Made by a program: the position numbers and the translations under genes
Shown here: positions 26,775-35,821 of the stretch, in pieces
Position numbering within the stretch: the first letter of the stretch is position 1
Layout: each line of letters starts with the position of its first letter
The notes under the pieces: model-generated
What the model was told of the DNA's origin: nothing
Seen by the model: the letters and a program-made list of their open reading frames with translations, nothing else
Databases searched by the model: none
Origin: Comamonas avium
GTDB taxonomy: Bacteria; Pseudomonadota; Gammaproteobacteria; Burkholderiales; Burkholderiaceae_C
DNA length: 64,000 nt
Direction of reading: 5' to 3'
NCBI RefSeq assembly: GCF_014836675.1
Contig: NZ_JACSQK010000007.1
Coordinates: forward strand, 136,799-200,798

Positions 26775-27413
26775 TCAGCTGCCTGCGCCACCTTCGGCCT
26801 GCTCTGACGCAATTTGCGTGCGGTAGCGCTGCTCCATCTGCTCTTGTGTTTCGGTGGGGGGCGTCAGGCCGATCTGGGCATGCACCATCTGGTTCATGGT
26901 GGGCAGCATGGTGCGTTCTACCTGGGCCTGGGCATGCCACAGCCTGGAGCGCATCAAGGCTTTGGCACAGTGCAGATAGGCCTCCTGCACCTGCACTTCG
27001 ATCACCAGCTTGGGGCGAAAATTCGGGCCTGCAAACTGTGCCGTGTAATGGCCTTCATCGCGCAGCTTGGCCTGCCCATTGACGCGCAAGGTTTCCTGAA
27101 TACCCGGCACCATGAACAGCAGCCCGATGCGCGGGTCGTGCAGCAGGTTGCACAGACTATCCAGGCGGTTGTTACCGCCTGCATCTGGTATCCACAGCGT
27201 TTGCGCATCTGGTGCATGCACAAAACCGGGGGCACCACCCCGCGGAGAAGCGTCCATCAGGCTGCCTCCCGCTCCGCCCGTTGCCACCACACAAAACGGC
27301 GACAACGCAATAAAGCGCAGGCAATGCGCATCCAGATCGGTGCGCTGCTTGAGCACAGCCCTCTCACCCGGCATGGCATACAGCTGGCGCAGTTGTGTTT
27401 CGTTTGTGATCAT
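26775..27413 (-). CDS. Pyridoxamine 5'-phosphate oxidase-family FMN protein (MSMEG_1061-like)
   Basis: 212 residues from ATG 27413, which overlaps the DUF695 gene stop as ATGA. A split-barrel flavin-binding domain is recognisable: DAHCLRFIALSPFCVVATGG, DASPRGGAPGFVHA, RLDSLCNLLHDPRIGLLFMV and VNGQAKL. The C-terminal third is helical with an acidic tail. The family contains FMN- or F420-using reductases and pyridoxal enzymes; the reaction here is unknown. Translational coupling to the DUF695 protein suggests a shared task. Confidence 0.82.
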   Translation of the reverse strand: MITNETQLRQLYAMPGERAVLKQRTDLDAHCLRFIALSPFCVVATGGAGGSLMDASPRGGAPGFVHAPDAQTLWIPDAGGNNRLDSLCNLLHDPRIGLLFMVPGIQETLRVNGQAKLRDEGHYTAQFAGPNFRPKLVIEVQVQEAYLHCAKALMRSRLWHAQAQVERTMLPTMNQMVHAQIGLTPPTETQEQMEQRYRTQIASEQAEGGAGS

Positions 27414-28519
27414 GCGGCGTCCTCTGTCCATTCACGTTCATGGAGATGAATGGCACCATACAGCCCCAGATACTCCCGCCAGGAAGGGTCATAGGCCACT
27501 TGCAGCTCGGCCTTCAGGCCGGGAGCATGCTCTGCACCCAACTGGTTAGCCAACTGCATGGCGTAGTCTGGGTCATCCACATAGAACGCCACAGTGCGCG
27601 ATTGCATGCCTTCCATGCGCGCAAACGCCTGTATGCCACGCTGCAGGCGTCGCAGCTCCGCATCCAGTGCGTCGTGTGCATCGCGCGCGCTGTCCAACGT
27701 CTCTTGGCTGGAGAACGGCAGACGCCAAGTTATGAAATGGGGCAGATCAGCGCGCGTTGCCAGTGCGTTGGCGCTGTCATGGAACGTTAAAAGGTCGGGG
27801 ACCTCATCCTCATCGGCACCCCGCGCGCGAACCTCCAGCGAGATCCATCGATCGTGTTCTTGCTGTGGATAGTCATAGCTGCGCCCCAATGTGTCACGCT
27901 GGAAAGCATCAAAGATTGGAGGAAACAGCGACAGCGGCTGCCTGCCATCCACCTGCTCGCCTGGCTCTGCAAATTCAATGGGCCCTACCCGCACTGAAAA
28001 GTCCCACTCACCCAGCACATGGTCAAGCAAGATGAACGCCATGTGGCGCGCATGCTCCTGCATATCAACTGGGATGTCTTTACCGAATGACAGCTGCAGC
28101 CCAAGAATGCCCCCCGCGTCGTAATGCGCAACCAGTACATCCGTACAGGACAGCTCGAAACCTTGCATGCCCATTGAAAACTCAGGATTGAGCGTGCGGC
28201 TACGGAAAGCCTGCACACCGTAAGGCAAACCCTGTGGCGCATGGCGCACCAAGGCCTGTACGTTCTCAAACTGCTCAATATTGCCGTGGGCGGTGATAAC
28301 CAATTTGCCCCCTGGCTCTTTCAGTCGCCCTTCCAGCTCGATCGACAACTCGGGAGCGTAAGGCTGCAGCAACGCATTGGCCTGCTCGACAAACTCAGCG
28401 CCCTCCAGCGTTTCCAAGCTGGCCAGTTGATCTGAAAAATCGCTCCAGAAAGCATCGATCTGCGGCACACCCAGCGGTGCTGCAGCAACGTGATCGTTTT
28501 CGTGTGTATTGGCGCTCAT
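27410..28519 (-). CDS. DUF695-like domain protein of unknown function
   Basis: 369 residues, acidic, soluble. The C-terminal ~135 residues (DRWISLEVRARGADEDEVPD, then SRTVAFYVDDPDYAMQLANQ and AYDPSWREYLGLYG) fit DUF695, a small domain often tied to bacterial immunity or regulatory proteins. The N-terminal 230 residues form a separate alpha-beta region with an LEGRLKEPGGKLVITAHGN segment that I do not recognise with certainty. GGAGC lies before the ATG. Its stop overlaps the PPOX-type start. Function unknown. Confidence 0.7.
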   Translation of the reverse strand: MSANTHENDHVAAAPLGVPQIDAFWSDFSDQLASLETLEGAEFVEQANALLQPYAPELSIELEGRLKEPGGKLVITAHGNIEQFENVQALVRHAPQGLPYGVQAFRSRTLNPEFSMGMQGFELSCTDVLVAHYDAGGILGLQLSFGKDIPVDMQEHARHMAFILLDHVLGEWDFSVRVGPIEFAEPGEQVDGRQPLSLFPPIFDAFQRDTLGRSYDYPQQEHDRWISLEVRARGADEDEVPDLLTFHDSANALATRADLPHFITWRLPFSSQETLDSARDAHDALDAELRRLQRGIQAFARMEGMQSRTVAFYVDDPDYAMQLANQLGAEHAPGLKAELQVAYDPSWREYLGLYGAIHLHEREWTEDAA

Positions 28520-28620
28520 GCGTAGCTCCTGTCAAAAGGTCGCAGCCGCGTGCAGGTGCGTGCATGCAACCGGTGGCACATGACCTGACTGTAAGCCAAG
28601 GCATGTGCCATGCCCGTGCG

Positions 28621-29811
28621 TCAGAGCAGCTCAATTGCCATGGCCGTGCCTTCACCACCACCGATGCACAAGGTCGCCAGGCCCTTCTTCTTGCCATGGG
28701 TTTGCAACGCATGAATCAGCGTCACGATAATGCGCGCGCCACTGGCACCAATCGGGTGACCCAAAGCGCAGGCACCACCGTGCACATTGACCTTGTCGTG
28801 CGGCACATTCAGCTCGGCCATCAAGGCCATGGGCACAACGGCAAAAGCTTCGTTCACTTCCCACAGGTCCACGTCCTGTGCCGTCCAGCCTGCTTTCTTG
28901 AGTGCCTTTTCAGTGGCCCCCACGGGCGCGGTGGTGAACCACTCCGGTGCTTGTGCAAACGAGGCATGAGAGACAATTTTGGCCAGTGGCTTGCAGCCCA
29001 GTTGCTTGGCCGTAGACGCACGCATGAGCACCATGGCTGCGGCGCCATCGTTGATGCTGGAGCTGGATGCTGCAGTGATGGTGCCATCCTTCTTGAACGC
29101 AGCTTTCAGGCTGGTGATCTTGTCCAGCCTGGCCTTGGCCGGGCCTTCGTCCGCACTGACAGTCACCTCGCCCTTGCGCGTTTTGACGGTCACTGGCGTG
29201 ATTTCTGCATCAAATGCACCGCTTTGGGCTGCGGCCTGTGCACGCTGGACACTGGCCATGGCATACGCGTCTTGCTGCTCACGGGTAAAGCTGTATTTGG
29301 CGGCACAGTCTTCACCAAAAGTGCCCATGGAGCGACCGGCTTCGTACGCATCTTCCAGGCCGTCGAGCATCATGTGGTCATACACCTTGTCGTGACCCAT
29401 GCGGTAGCCGCCACGGCCTTTCTTGAGCAGGTAAGGGGCGTTGGTCATGCTTTCCATGCCCCCTGCAATCATCACATCACGGCTGCCGGCAATCAGTTGA
29501 TCGTGGGCCAACATTGTGGCCTCCATGCCTGCGCCACACATTTTGGACAGTGTCACGGCCCCCGTGCTTTGCGGCAGCCCCCCCTTGAAACCTGCTTGCC
29601 GCGCAGGGGCCTGCCCCTGGCCCGCCATCAGGCAGTTACCAAACAGCACTTCTTCCACTTTTTCAGGCGCAATACCTGCGCGTTCAATCGCGGCCTTGAT
29701 GGCAGCGCCGCCCAGGTCGTGCGCGGCCAGGTCAGCAAAATCGCCCTGGAATGCACCCATGGGTGTGCGCGCGGCGCTGACGATGACTACGGGGTCTTGG
29801 TGTTGGGGCAT
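28621..29811 (-). CDS. Acetyl-CoA C-acyltransferase (thiolase)
   Basis: 396 residues, typical thiolase II length. Nucleophile Cys92 in LSKMCGAGMEATM, His352 in GHPIGASGAR and the acid-base Cys382 in CIGGGEGTAMAIELL are all present. It condenses or cleaves acetoacetyl-CoA or 3-ketoacyl-CoA, the last step of fatty or branched-chain acyl-CoA breakdown. AAGGAGA ahead of the ATG is a strong ribosome site. It lies 44 bp after aceK in the catabolic block. Chain-length preference cannot be told. Confidence 0.94.
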   Translation of the reverse strand: MPQHQDPVVIVSAARTPMGAFQGDFADLAAHDLGGAAIKAAIERAGIAPEKVEEVLFGNCLMAGQGQAPARQAGFKGGLPQSTGAVTLSKMCGAGMEATMLAHDQLIAGSRDVMIAGGMESMTNAPYLLKKGRGGYRMGHDKVYDHMMLDGLEDAYEAGRSMGTFGEDCAAKYSFTREQQDAYAMASVQRAQAAAQSGAFDAEITPVTVKTRKGEVTVSADEGPAKARLDKITSLKAAFKKDGTITAASSSSINDGAAAMVLMRASTAKQLGCKPLAKIVSHASFAQAPEWFTTAPVGATEKALKKAGWTAQDVDLWEVNEAFAVVPMALMAELNVPHDKVNVHGGACALGHPIGASGARIIVTLIHALQTHGKKKGLATLCIGGGEGTAMAIELL

Positions 29812-29855
29812 GTCGGTCTCCTTTGGGTTTGTAAATACCAGTCAACTAAAAACAA

Positions 29856-31652
29856 TCAGTGCACTGCGCCGGGTTGCAAACACCGGCTGCGGTCATACGG
29901 AAAGACGTCGTGCATGTGGCCTTGCGCAATGCGCGCCTGGTGCGCCTGCCAAAAGGCGGGCTCCAGCAAATCGGCGTGGTGGCACATGAACACCTCGCGT
30001 ACTGCAGGATGGCCCAGCAAGAATGGGCCGAATGTTTCGGGAAACACATCCTTGGGGCCGACGCGATACCAGATCTCGCTGCCCATGGCTTCCTCTTCGG
30101 TGCGTGGTTCGGGCACGCTGCGAAAGTTGCAGTCCGTGAGATATTCAATCTCGTCATAGTCATAGAACACCACCTTGCCACCGCGCGTCACGCCAAAATT
30201 TTTCCACAGCATGTCGCCCGGAAAAATATTGGCAGCCACCAGCTCTTTGATGGCGTTGCCATATTCAACTACCGCACGCTCCATGGCTTTGCGCGGCCCA
30301 TCATGCTCCAGCCCTGCATCAAAGCACTCTTGCAAAAACATGTTCAGCGGCAGCAGTCGGCGCTCGATATAGAGGTGGCTGATGATGACCTCCTGCTGGC
30401 CATCGCCATCGCGGTCGCTGATTTCCAGCTGACTGGGCGCGTGCGCTTGAATTTCGGCAATCAGCTCCTGGCTGAAGCGCGCGCGCGGAAAAGCCACCAG
30501 GCTGTACTCCATGGTGTCAGCCATGCGCCCGACACGGTCGTGTTGCTTGACCAGCAGGTACTTGCCTTTCACCTCAGCACGCGTGGTCTCCTTGGGCGCA
30601 GGAAACTTGTCTTTGATGAGTTTGAAAACATAGGGAAAACTGGGCAGATCAAACACCAGCATCACCAGCCCCTTGATACCCGGCGCAATTCGAAACTGGT
30701 CGCTGGAATGGCGCAGGTGGTGCAGAAATTCACGATAAAAAAGCGTCTTGCCCTGCTTGGCCAGGCCTAAGGCACTGTAGATTTCACCGCGTGGCTTGCG
30801 CGGCATCAGCGCGTGCAAGAACTCCACATAGGCGCTGGGAACCGCCATATCCACCATGCAGTAAGCACGTGCAAAACTGAAAAGACCATGCAGATTGTCT
30901 TCCGTTAACAGCGCTGCATGCAATATCAAGCCACCTGCCTGCGCATGCAGGACAGGAACCGCCAGAGGCACTTCGGTGTAGCCCGTAATGATCCGTCCGA
31001 CCAAGTAGGCGGCCTTGTTGCGAAAGAAAAGGCTGGAGAGCACCTGTATTTGGAAATTGGCTCGCAGCGTCAGACCTTGCAGACGCTCTTGGATACGCGC
31101 AGCCAATGCATCCACATCACGCGGCAAATCCTCAAAAGAGCCATCCAAATTGAGCTGCGCAATGATGCGCACCAATGTTGCTGGCAGTGCATCTAAATTA
31201 CCTGGGTAGTACGCACGGTAGGCAGGCTCATGCAGGCTTTCCAAAAACTCCGTACTGACCGCAGGCCGTACAAAAATAAAGTCGTTGTGAAAGTGTGTGC
31301 GATGCAGGATTTTGGTGGTGACCGAATTGAAAAAAGTCTCAGCCAGCTCTGGCTGCAAGTGCCCCACCATCAGACCTATGTAGTGCAGCTTGACTTGTTG
31401 CCATACCGCCATGGGCAAGCTTTCAGCGCCGAAAACTTGTGCAAGCTGTGCCACACACTCTTGGACACGCTGGTCATAAAAGGCAATGCGCTCACGTTGA
31501 GCACGCTGCTGCGTCACCCAGTCGGCCTGTTCAAAACGCTGCTTTGCGGCCTGCGTTGCGGCTCGAAATAGCTGATAGTGACGATTTACGCCATCCATCA
31601 TGGCCTGCGCAATCTCATAAGCCTGAGGAGCATCCAGTCGTTGAGGAAACAT
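29856..31652 (-). CDS. aceK: Isocitrate dehydrogenase kinase/phosphatase
   Basis: 598 residues, the normal length. The regulatory N-terminal half is followed by a kinase-like core: [20 protein letters not shown], the Lys in [15 protein letters not shown], and the catalytic loop and metal segment [19 protein letters not shown] with VVFYDYDEI. It phosphorylates or dephosphorylates isocitrate dehydrogenase and so splits carbon between the TCA cycle and the glyoxylate shunt, needed on acetyl-CoA-yielding substrates. Its place inside an acyl-CoA degradation block, not next to aceA/aceB, fits that use. Confidence 0.95.
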   Translation of the reverse strand: MFPQRLDAPQAYEIAQAMMDGVNRHYQLFRAATQAAKQRFEQADWVTQQRAQRERIAFYDQRVQECVAQLAQVFGAESLPMAVWQQVKLHYIGLMVGHLQPELAETFFNSVTTKILHRTHFHNDFIFVRPAVSTEFLESLHEPAYRAYYPGNLDALPATLVRIIAQLNLDGSFEDLPRDVDALAARIQERLQGLTLRANFQIQVLSSLFFRNKAAYLVGRIITGYTEVPLAVPVLHAQAGGLILHAALLTEDNLHGLFSFARAYCMVDMAVPSAYVEFLHALMPRKPRGEIYSALGLAKQGKTLFYREFLHHLRHSSDQFRIAPGIKGLVMLVFDLPSFPYVFKLIKDKFPAPKETTRAEVKGKYLLVKQHDRVGRMADTMEYSLVAFPRARFSQELIAEIQAHAPSQLEISDRDGDGQQEVIISHLYIERRLLPLNMFLQECFDAGLEHDGPRKAMERAVVEYGNAIKELVAANIFPGDMLWKNFGVTRGGKVVFYDYDEIEYLTDCNFRSVPEPRTEEEAMGSEIWYRVGPKDVFPETFGPFLLGHPAVREVFMCHHADLLEPAFWQAHQARIAQGHMHDVFPYDRSRCLQPGAVH

Positions 31653-31689
31653 GACGGAAATTCTCGCTCCTACAGGCTATTGGGCATGA

Positions 31690-32355
31690 TCAATCACGCT
31701 GGCGTTCAGCCACCAGCTGCACCGCGCGCTGGTGAATTTCGTGCAGGCCACCAACACCGGGCACGGTCATTTCCAGGTTGGTGATCAAGCCGTTGTGCAG
31801 GCTGTAGCACCAGCTGTGCAGGCTGACTTTTTGCCCCCTTGCCCATGCATCGCGCATCACGGTACTCTGCGCCACATTCACCACCTGCTCAATGGCATTG
31901 AGCTCACACAGCACATCATGGCGGTGCTGAACCGGCGTGTCCTTGAGCAGGTTGTAGTGCTTGTCGCGTACATCACGTACGTGGCGCGTCCAGTTATCGA
32001 CCAGCCCCAAACGCATGCCTTCCAGCGCAGCCAGCACACCGCCACAGCCGTAGTGGCCTACCACCATCAAGTCCTCCACCTTCAGGTGATCGACCGCGTA
32101 CTGAATGGTGGACAAACAGTTCAGATCACTGGGCACCACGACATTGGCAACGTTGCGGTGCACAAAGACCTCGCCCGGCTCCAGACCTGTGATCTGGTTG
32201 GCTGGCACGCGGCTGTCCGAGCAGCCAATCCACATATAGCGTGGTTTTTGCTGTGCCATCAACCCGGTGAAGAAACCGGGACGATCGCGTTCCATCTGCG
32301 CAGCCCACGCTTTGTTGTGGACAAACAGGTCGTCGATGGAGGTGCTGGTAGTCAT
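31690..32355 (-). CDS. can: Beta-class carbonic anhydrase
   Basis: 221 residues. Zn ligands C45 and D47 with R49 in GCSDSRVPANQ, and H101 and C104 in GHYGCGGVLAA, are intact. It interconverts CO2 and bicarbonate in the cytoplasm. AAGGAA precedes the ATG. It sits directly after isovaleryl-CoA dehydrogenase; bicarbonate is the co-substrate of methylcrotonyl-CoA carboxylase in leucine breakdown, so a supply role there is a reasonable inference, although the carboxylase genes are not in this window. Confidence 0.94.
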   Translation of the reverse strand: MTTSTSIDDLFVHNKAWAAQMERDRPGFFTGLMAQQKPRYMWIGCSDSRVPANQITGLEPGEVFVHRNVANVVVPSDLNCLSTIQYAVDHLKVEDLMVVGHYGCGGVLAALEGMRLGLVDNWTRHVRDVRDKHYNLLKDTPVQHRHDVLCELNAIEQVVNVAQSTVMRDAWARGQKVSLHSWCYSLHNGLITNLEMTVPGVGGLHEIHQRAVQLVAERQRD

Positions 32356-32406
32356 GTGGCGTTCCTTATCTCGTTCATAAAACGACGCGGGACGGCGGTC
32401 TGTGCC

Positions 32407-33588
32407 TCAGCAAGTTTCCGCAAACAATTCGCGGCCAATCAACATGCGGCGAATTTCACTCGTGCCTGCGCCAATCTCGTAGAGTTTCGCATCTCGCCAC
32501 AAACGACCGAGTGGATATTCATTGATATACCCATTGCCACCATAGATTTGTACACCCTCGCCAGCCATCCAAGTGGCCTTCTCGGCGCACCACAAAATGA
32601 CGCTGGCGCAGTCTTTGCGTACCTGGCGCACGTGATCGGTGCCCAGCATGTCCAGGTTCTTGGCTACGGTGTAGGCAAACGAGCGTCCTGCTTGCAGCAC
32701 CGTGTACATGTCGGCCACCTTGCCCTGAATGAGCTGAAACTCACCAATGCTCTGGCCAAACTGCTTGCGGTCATGAATGTAGGGCACCACGTTGTCCATC
32801 ACGCTTTGCATGATGCCCAGCGGGCCACCGGTGAGCACGGCGCGCTCGTAGTCCAGGCCACTCATCAGCACCTTGGCACCATTGTTGAGGCCGCCGAGAA
32901 TATTTTCCGCCGGCACTTCTACGTTGTTAAAAACCAGCTCCCCCGTATGGCTGCCGCGCATGCCCAGCTTGTCTAGTTTTTGCGCAATCGAAAAGCCTGG
33001 CATGCCTTTTTCAATCAAGAACGCCGTCACACCGCGCGCGCCCATCTCAGGCTCTGACTTGGCATAGACCACCAGCGTGTCCGCATCCGGGCCATTGGTG
33101 ATCCACATCTTGTTGCCGTTGAGCAGGTAGTAGCCACCCTTGTCTTCGGCCTTGAGCTTCATGCTGATGACGTCAGAGCCTGCACCCGGCTCACTCATCG
33201 CCAGCGCGCCCACATGTTCGCCACTGATCAGCTTGGGCAGGTATCTGGCCTTTTGTGCTTCGGTGCCGTTGCGGTTGATCTGGTTGACGCACAGATTGCT
33301 GTGCGCGCCATAGCTCAGACCCACAGAGGCGCTGGCACGCGAGATTTCTTCCATGGCCACCATGTGCGCCAGATAACCCATATTGGCACCACCGTACTGC
33401 TCGGGCACCGTAATGCCCAGCACCCCCAGTTCACCAAACTTTTGCCACACATCCATCGGAAACTGGTCGGTGCGGTCAATCTCGGCAGCGCGCGGCGCGA
33501 TTTCGGTTTGCGCAAACTCTCGCACAGCATCGCGCAGTGCATCAATGTCTTCACCCAGTTGAAAGTTCAAACCTGGCAGATTGTTCAT
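32407..33588 (-). CDS. ivd: Isovaleryl-CoA dehydrogenase
   Basis: 393 residues. It carries the isovaleryl-specific features: the catalytic base Glu248 in [19 protein letters not shown], matching human IVD Glu254, and Gly in place of the usual C-terminal Glu ([19 protein letters not shown]). The acyl-CoA dehydrogenase signatures [13 protein letters not shown] and [20 protein letters not shown] are intact. It oxidises isovaleryl-CoA to 3-methylcrotonyl-CoA in leucine degradation and passes electrons to ETF. AAGGAGA precedes the ATG. It lies between the thioesterase and carbonic anhydrase genes, downstream of a LiuR-like operator. Confidence 0.95.
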   Translation of the reverse strand: MNNLPGLNFQLGEDIDALRDAVREFAQTEIAPRAAEIDRTDQFPMDVWQKFGELGVLGITVPEQYGGANMGYLAHMVAMEEISRASASVGLSYGAHSNLCVNQINRNGTEAQKARYLPKLISGEHVGALAMSEPGAGSDVISMKLKAEDKGGYYLLNGNKMWITNGPDADTLVVYAKSEPEMGARGVTAFLIEKGMPGFSIAQKLDKLGMRGSHTGELVFNNVEVPAENILGGLNNGAKVLMSGLDYERAVLTGGPLGIMQSVMDNVVPYIHDRKQFGQSIGEFQLIQGKVADMYTVLQAGRSFAYTVAKNLDMLGTDHVRQVRKDCASVILWCAEKATWMAGEGVQIYGGNGYINEYPLGRLWRDAKLYEIGAGTSEIRRMLIGRELFAETC

Positions 33589-33638
33589 GCTGTTGTCTCC
33601 TTGTTAGTTATGAATTGGCCAGCTGTCTTTGTGCAGCC

Positions 33639-34082
33639 TTACTTTCCCGCAATACTTTCGCGCCCCTGCACCGCCATCAGCGTGCATTGCATGGTGGCGC
33701 AGAGTTTTTCCTGGCCATCGTTGATGGCATATGCACGCCCTTCGGCCACCACAATGGTGCGCCCTGGTTTCAGCACCCGCCCTTCACAGCGAAAGCGCTG
33801 CCCCCTGGCCGGCGCCAGCAGATTGATCTTGAACTCAATGGTCAGCACTCCCGCATCGCCGGGCATCAGACTAAAACCGGCATAGCCACAGGCCGAATCC
33901 AGCGCCGTAGACAGCATGCCTGCATGGATAAAGCCGTGCTGCTGCGTCAACGCCGCAGCCCAGTCGAAACTGATATCCACCTCACCCGGTGCCACATGTG
34001 TCAGTTGCGCGCCCAAGGTGGTCATGGCCCCTTGCAGCACAAAACTTTCGCGCACACGTTGCAGCGCTTGTTGGTCCGCCAT
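33639..34082 (-). CDS. PaaI-family hotdog thioesterase
   Basis: 147 residues from ATG 34082, preceded by AAAGGAGA; an upstream in-frame ATG at 34115 has no such site. The hotdog fold signature HGFIHAGMLSTALDSACGYA with the catalytic Asp is visible, then VLTIEFKINLLAPARGQRF. It hydrolyses acyl- or aryl-CoA esters and probably rescues trapped CoA during acyl-CoA breakdown. It is the first structural gene after the MerR regulator, with a palindromic operator at 34135-34150 in between. Confidence 0.88.
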   Translation of the reverse strand: MADQQALQRVRESFVLQGAMTTLGAQLTHVAPGEVDISFDWAAALTQQHGFIHAGMLSTALDSACGYAGFSLMPGDAGVLTIEFKINLLAPARGQRFRCEGRVLKPGRTIVVAEGRAYAINDGQEKLCATMQCTLMAVQGRESIAGK

Positions 34083-34134
34083 GCTGTCTCCTTTGCCTGC
34101 CTGCATTGCATTCAAGTGGAATTCTTTGATTCCT

Positions 34135-34150
34135 TTTACGTTAACGTCAA
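34135..34150. promoter_or_regulatory. LiuR-like palindromic operator upstream of the thioesterase-ivd genes
   Basis: A 16-bp imperfect palindrome (TTTACGTTAACGTCAA) directly after the regulator stop and 53 bases before the thioesterase ATG. It matches the second site at 34582-34597 at 13 of 16 positions, including both ACGT cores. From memory, known LiuR sites in proteobacteria are ACGT-centred 16-bp dyads of this kind. Confidence 0.7.
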
Positions 34151-34579
34151 TTATGCAGCTTTTGGTTTGGCAAGCTTGCGCAAAAGTGACTTCGCTTCTT
34201 TTTCATGGGCTCGCACCTCATCGAGCGTGACTTGCAAGTCTTCCATCCGCTCTTCCAGCTGCTGGCGGTGATGACCCAGCACTTGCAGAAAACGCTCCAG
34301 CTGCACACCCGTGTCGCGCGGGCTGTCGTACAGCTCAATGATTTCTTTGGCCTCTACCAGCGACAGGCCCAGGCGCTTGGCACGCAGCGTCAGGCGCAAG
34401 CGCGTTCGATCACGCGGGCTGTACACGCGGGTGCGGCCTCCAGCGCCTTGCCGCTCAGGTTGCAGCAAGCCCATGTCTTCGTAAAAGCGGATGGCGCGCG
34501 TGGTCAGGTCAAACTCCTGAGCCAGATCGCTGATCGAATAGGTGGTGGATGCGGGAATGGGTTTACTCATGCGCAGCAT
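34151..34579 (-). CDS. liuR: MerR-family regulator, LiuR-like
   Basis: 142 residues from ATG 34579, or 139 from ATG 34570 (MSKPIPASTTYSISDLAQEF). N-terminal winged helix (about 12-80) with TTRAIRFYEDMGLLQPERQG, RVYSPRDRTRLRLTLRAKRL and SLVEAKEIIELYD; then a coiled-coil dimer helix (about 92-140). No cysteine pair, so not a metal sensor. It fits the LiuR/MmgR branch that senses acyl-CoA and controls branched-chain acyl-CoA degradation. The open frame continues far upstream on the minus strand but overlaps two plus-strand genes and is not coding there. An ACGT-centred dyad lies directly before it, implying autoregulation. Confidence 0.85.
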   Translation of the reverse strand: MLRMSKPIPASTTYSISDLAQEFDLTTRAIRFYEDMGLLQPERQGAGGRTRVYSPRDRTRLRLTLRAKRLGLSLVEAKEIIELYDSPRDTGVQLERFLQVLGHHRQQLEERMEDLQVTLDEVRAHEKEAKSLLRKLAKPKAA

Positions 34580-34581
34580 TA

Positions 34582-34597
34582 TTGACGTGAACGTCAA
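34582..34597. promoter_or_regulatory. LiuR-like palindromic operator in the regulator promoter
   Basis: Perfect 7-bp arms TTGACGT/ACGTCAA around a 2-bp centre. On the minus strand it lies between TTGTTC and AATAAT spaced by 18 bases, the extended spacing typical of MerR-controlled promoters. The -10-like AATAAT overlaps the ATG at 34579. Confidence 0.7.
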
Positions 34598-34675
34598 CGT
34601 CGAACAAACCCAGTCGCAGCACGTCCGCATTTTTTGACCCAAAATTGCCCCATCACCGATTTTCATTTCTGACCT

Positions 34676-35086
34676 ATGGATTTGCAGCCCCGCGCCGCCT
34701 GCCCCTGCGGGCGCACCACTGCCAAGGGCAAAGCCGTGGCTTACACAGACTGCTGTGGCCGCTTTGTAGAGCACTTTGACACCACGCCCGCCCCGGATGC
34801 CGAGCACCTGATGCGCTCGCGCTACAGCGCTTTTGTGCTGGAAAACGCTGCTTACCTGCTGGCCACCTGGCACAGCAGCCAGCGCCCTGCAGCGCTGGAC
34901 TTTGAAGCGGGTGCCAAATGGCTGGGACTGCAGGTCAAAGACTTCAAAACCACGGGTGCCAGCACTGCCGAAGTTGAATTTGTGGCCCGCTTTCGCGCGG
35001 CGGGCCGCGCCGTTCGTCTGCATGAGCGCAGCCGCTTTGTCTGCGAAGCAAACCGCTGGTTCTACGTCGACGGCGATCAGTTTTGA
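34676..35086 (+). CDS. ychJ: YchJ family protein
   Basis: 136 residues. N-terminal Cys cluster CPCG with DCCGRF, then the YchJ core AEHLMRSRYSAFVLENAAYL and LLATWHSSQRP, ending in a SnoaL-like beta-sheet (FVARFRAAGRAVRLHERSRF). The first motif resembles a SEC-C zinc knuckle. The molecular role is unknown. It opens a plus-strand pair with the HAD gene 54 bp downstream, and is divergent from the LiuR-like regulator. Confidence 0.9.
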   Translation: MDLQPRAACPCGRTTAKGKAVAYTDCCGRFVEHFDTTPAPDAEHLMRSRYSAFVLENAAYLLATWHSSQRPAALDFEAGAKWLGLQVKDFKTTGASTAEVEFVARFRAAGRAVRLHERSRFVCEANRWFYVDGDQF

Positions 35087-35140
35087 ATTTATCGCTCCCT
35101 TTTCCTCTTTTTTGCGCAGGCACCCCCTGCACGAACAGCC

Positions 35141-35821
35141 ATGCCATTTGAAGCCATCTTGTTCGACTGTGACGGCGTTCTGGTCGACAGCGAACTCATC
35201 ACCAACCGCGTGCTGCACGCCATGCTCAACGAGTCCGGCTGGGTACTGTCAGAAGACGACTGCATGCGCATCTTCATTGGCAAAACCGTACGCAGCGAAA
35301 CCGCCCGCATAGAGGCGCAAACCGGCAAGCCGTTGAGCGATGCCTGGATGGCCGAGTTTTATGAACGGCGCAATGTACGCCTGCGTGCCGAGCTGGTGGC
35401 CGTGGACGGCGCGCTCGACGCCGTGCGCCAGGTACACACGCAGCTGCGCGGCAACATCGCCGTGGCTTCTGGGGCTGACAAGCCCAAGGTGCTCATGCAG
35501 CTGGAGAAGGTGGGCATGCTGCCTTATTTTGGTGAACTTGTTTTCAGCGGACACGACCTGCCGCGCACCAAGCCCTGGCCCGACGTGTATCTGGCAGCCG
35601 CAGCGGCCGTTGGCATTGCGCCCCAAAAGTGCCTGGTGATTGAAGACTCGGTACCCGGCCTTACCGCAGGTGTGCGCGCCGGCTCCACTGTCTGGGGCTA
35701 CTGCCCCCGGGTCAGCGCCCACTCCACACCCGAGCAATTGCGGGCAGCGGGGGCAACGTTTGTCTTCGACAACATGGCTGATCTGCCGCGCCTGCTGGCC
35801 GCAGCCAACACAGCATCTTAA
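35141..35821 (+). CDS. HAD-IA hydrolase, beta-phosphoglucomutase/YieH-like
   Basis: 226 residues. Motif I DCDGVLVDSE with the nucleophile Asp and acid-base Asp, a helical cap (about 15-85), motif II AVASGADKPK, Lys in RTKPWPDVYLAA and motif IV VIEDSVPGLTAGVRAG are intact. It is a Mg-dependent phosphatase or phosphomutase acting on a small sugar- or nucleotide-phosphate; substrate unknown. It ends next to a palindromic repeat element. Confidence 0.9.
   Translation: MPFEAILFDCDGVLVDSELITNRVLHAMLNESGWVLSEDDCMRIFIGKTVRSETARIEAQTGKPLSDAWMAEFYERRNVRLRAELVAVDGALDAVRQVHTQLRGNIAVASGADKPKVLMQLEKVGMLPYFGELVFSGHDLPRTKPWPDVYLAAAAAVGIAPQKCLVIEDSVPGLTAGVRAGSTVWGYCPRVSAHSTPEQLRAAGATFVFDNMADLPRLLAAANTAS

Noticed and set aside
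28477-30159. 560-codon plus-strand frame opposite the thiolase and aceK genes
   Set aside because: Low-complexity His/Arg/Cys-rich text with no domain, fully covered by two well-identified minus-strand genes.
31732-32976. 414-codon plus-strand frame opposite the carbonic anhydrase and ivd genes
   Set aside because: It is antisense to two enzymes with complete active sites and has no recognisable content.
34580-35218. N-terminal extension of the MerR regulator frame
   Set aside because: It overlaps ychJ and the HAD gene on the other strand and would pass through the operator; MerR homology starts at 34579.
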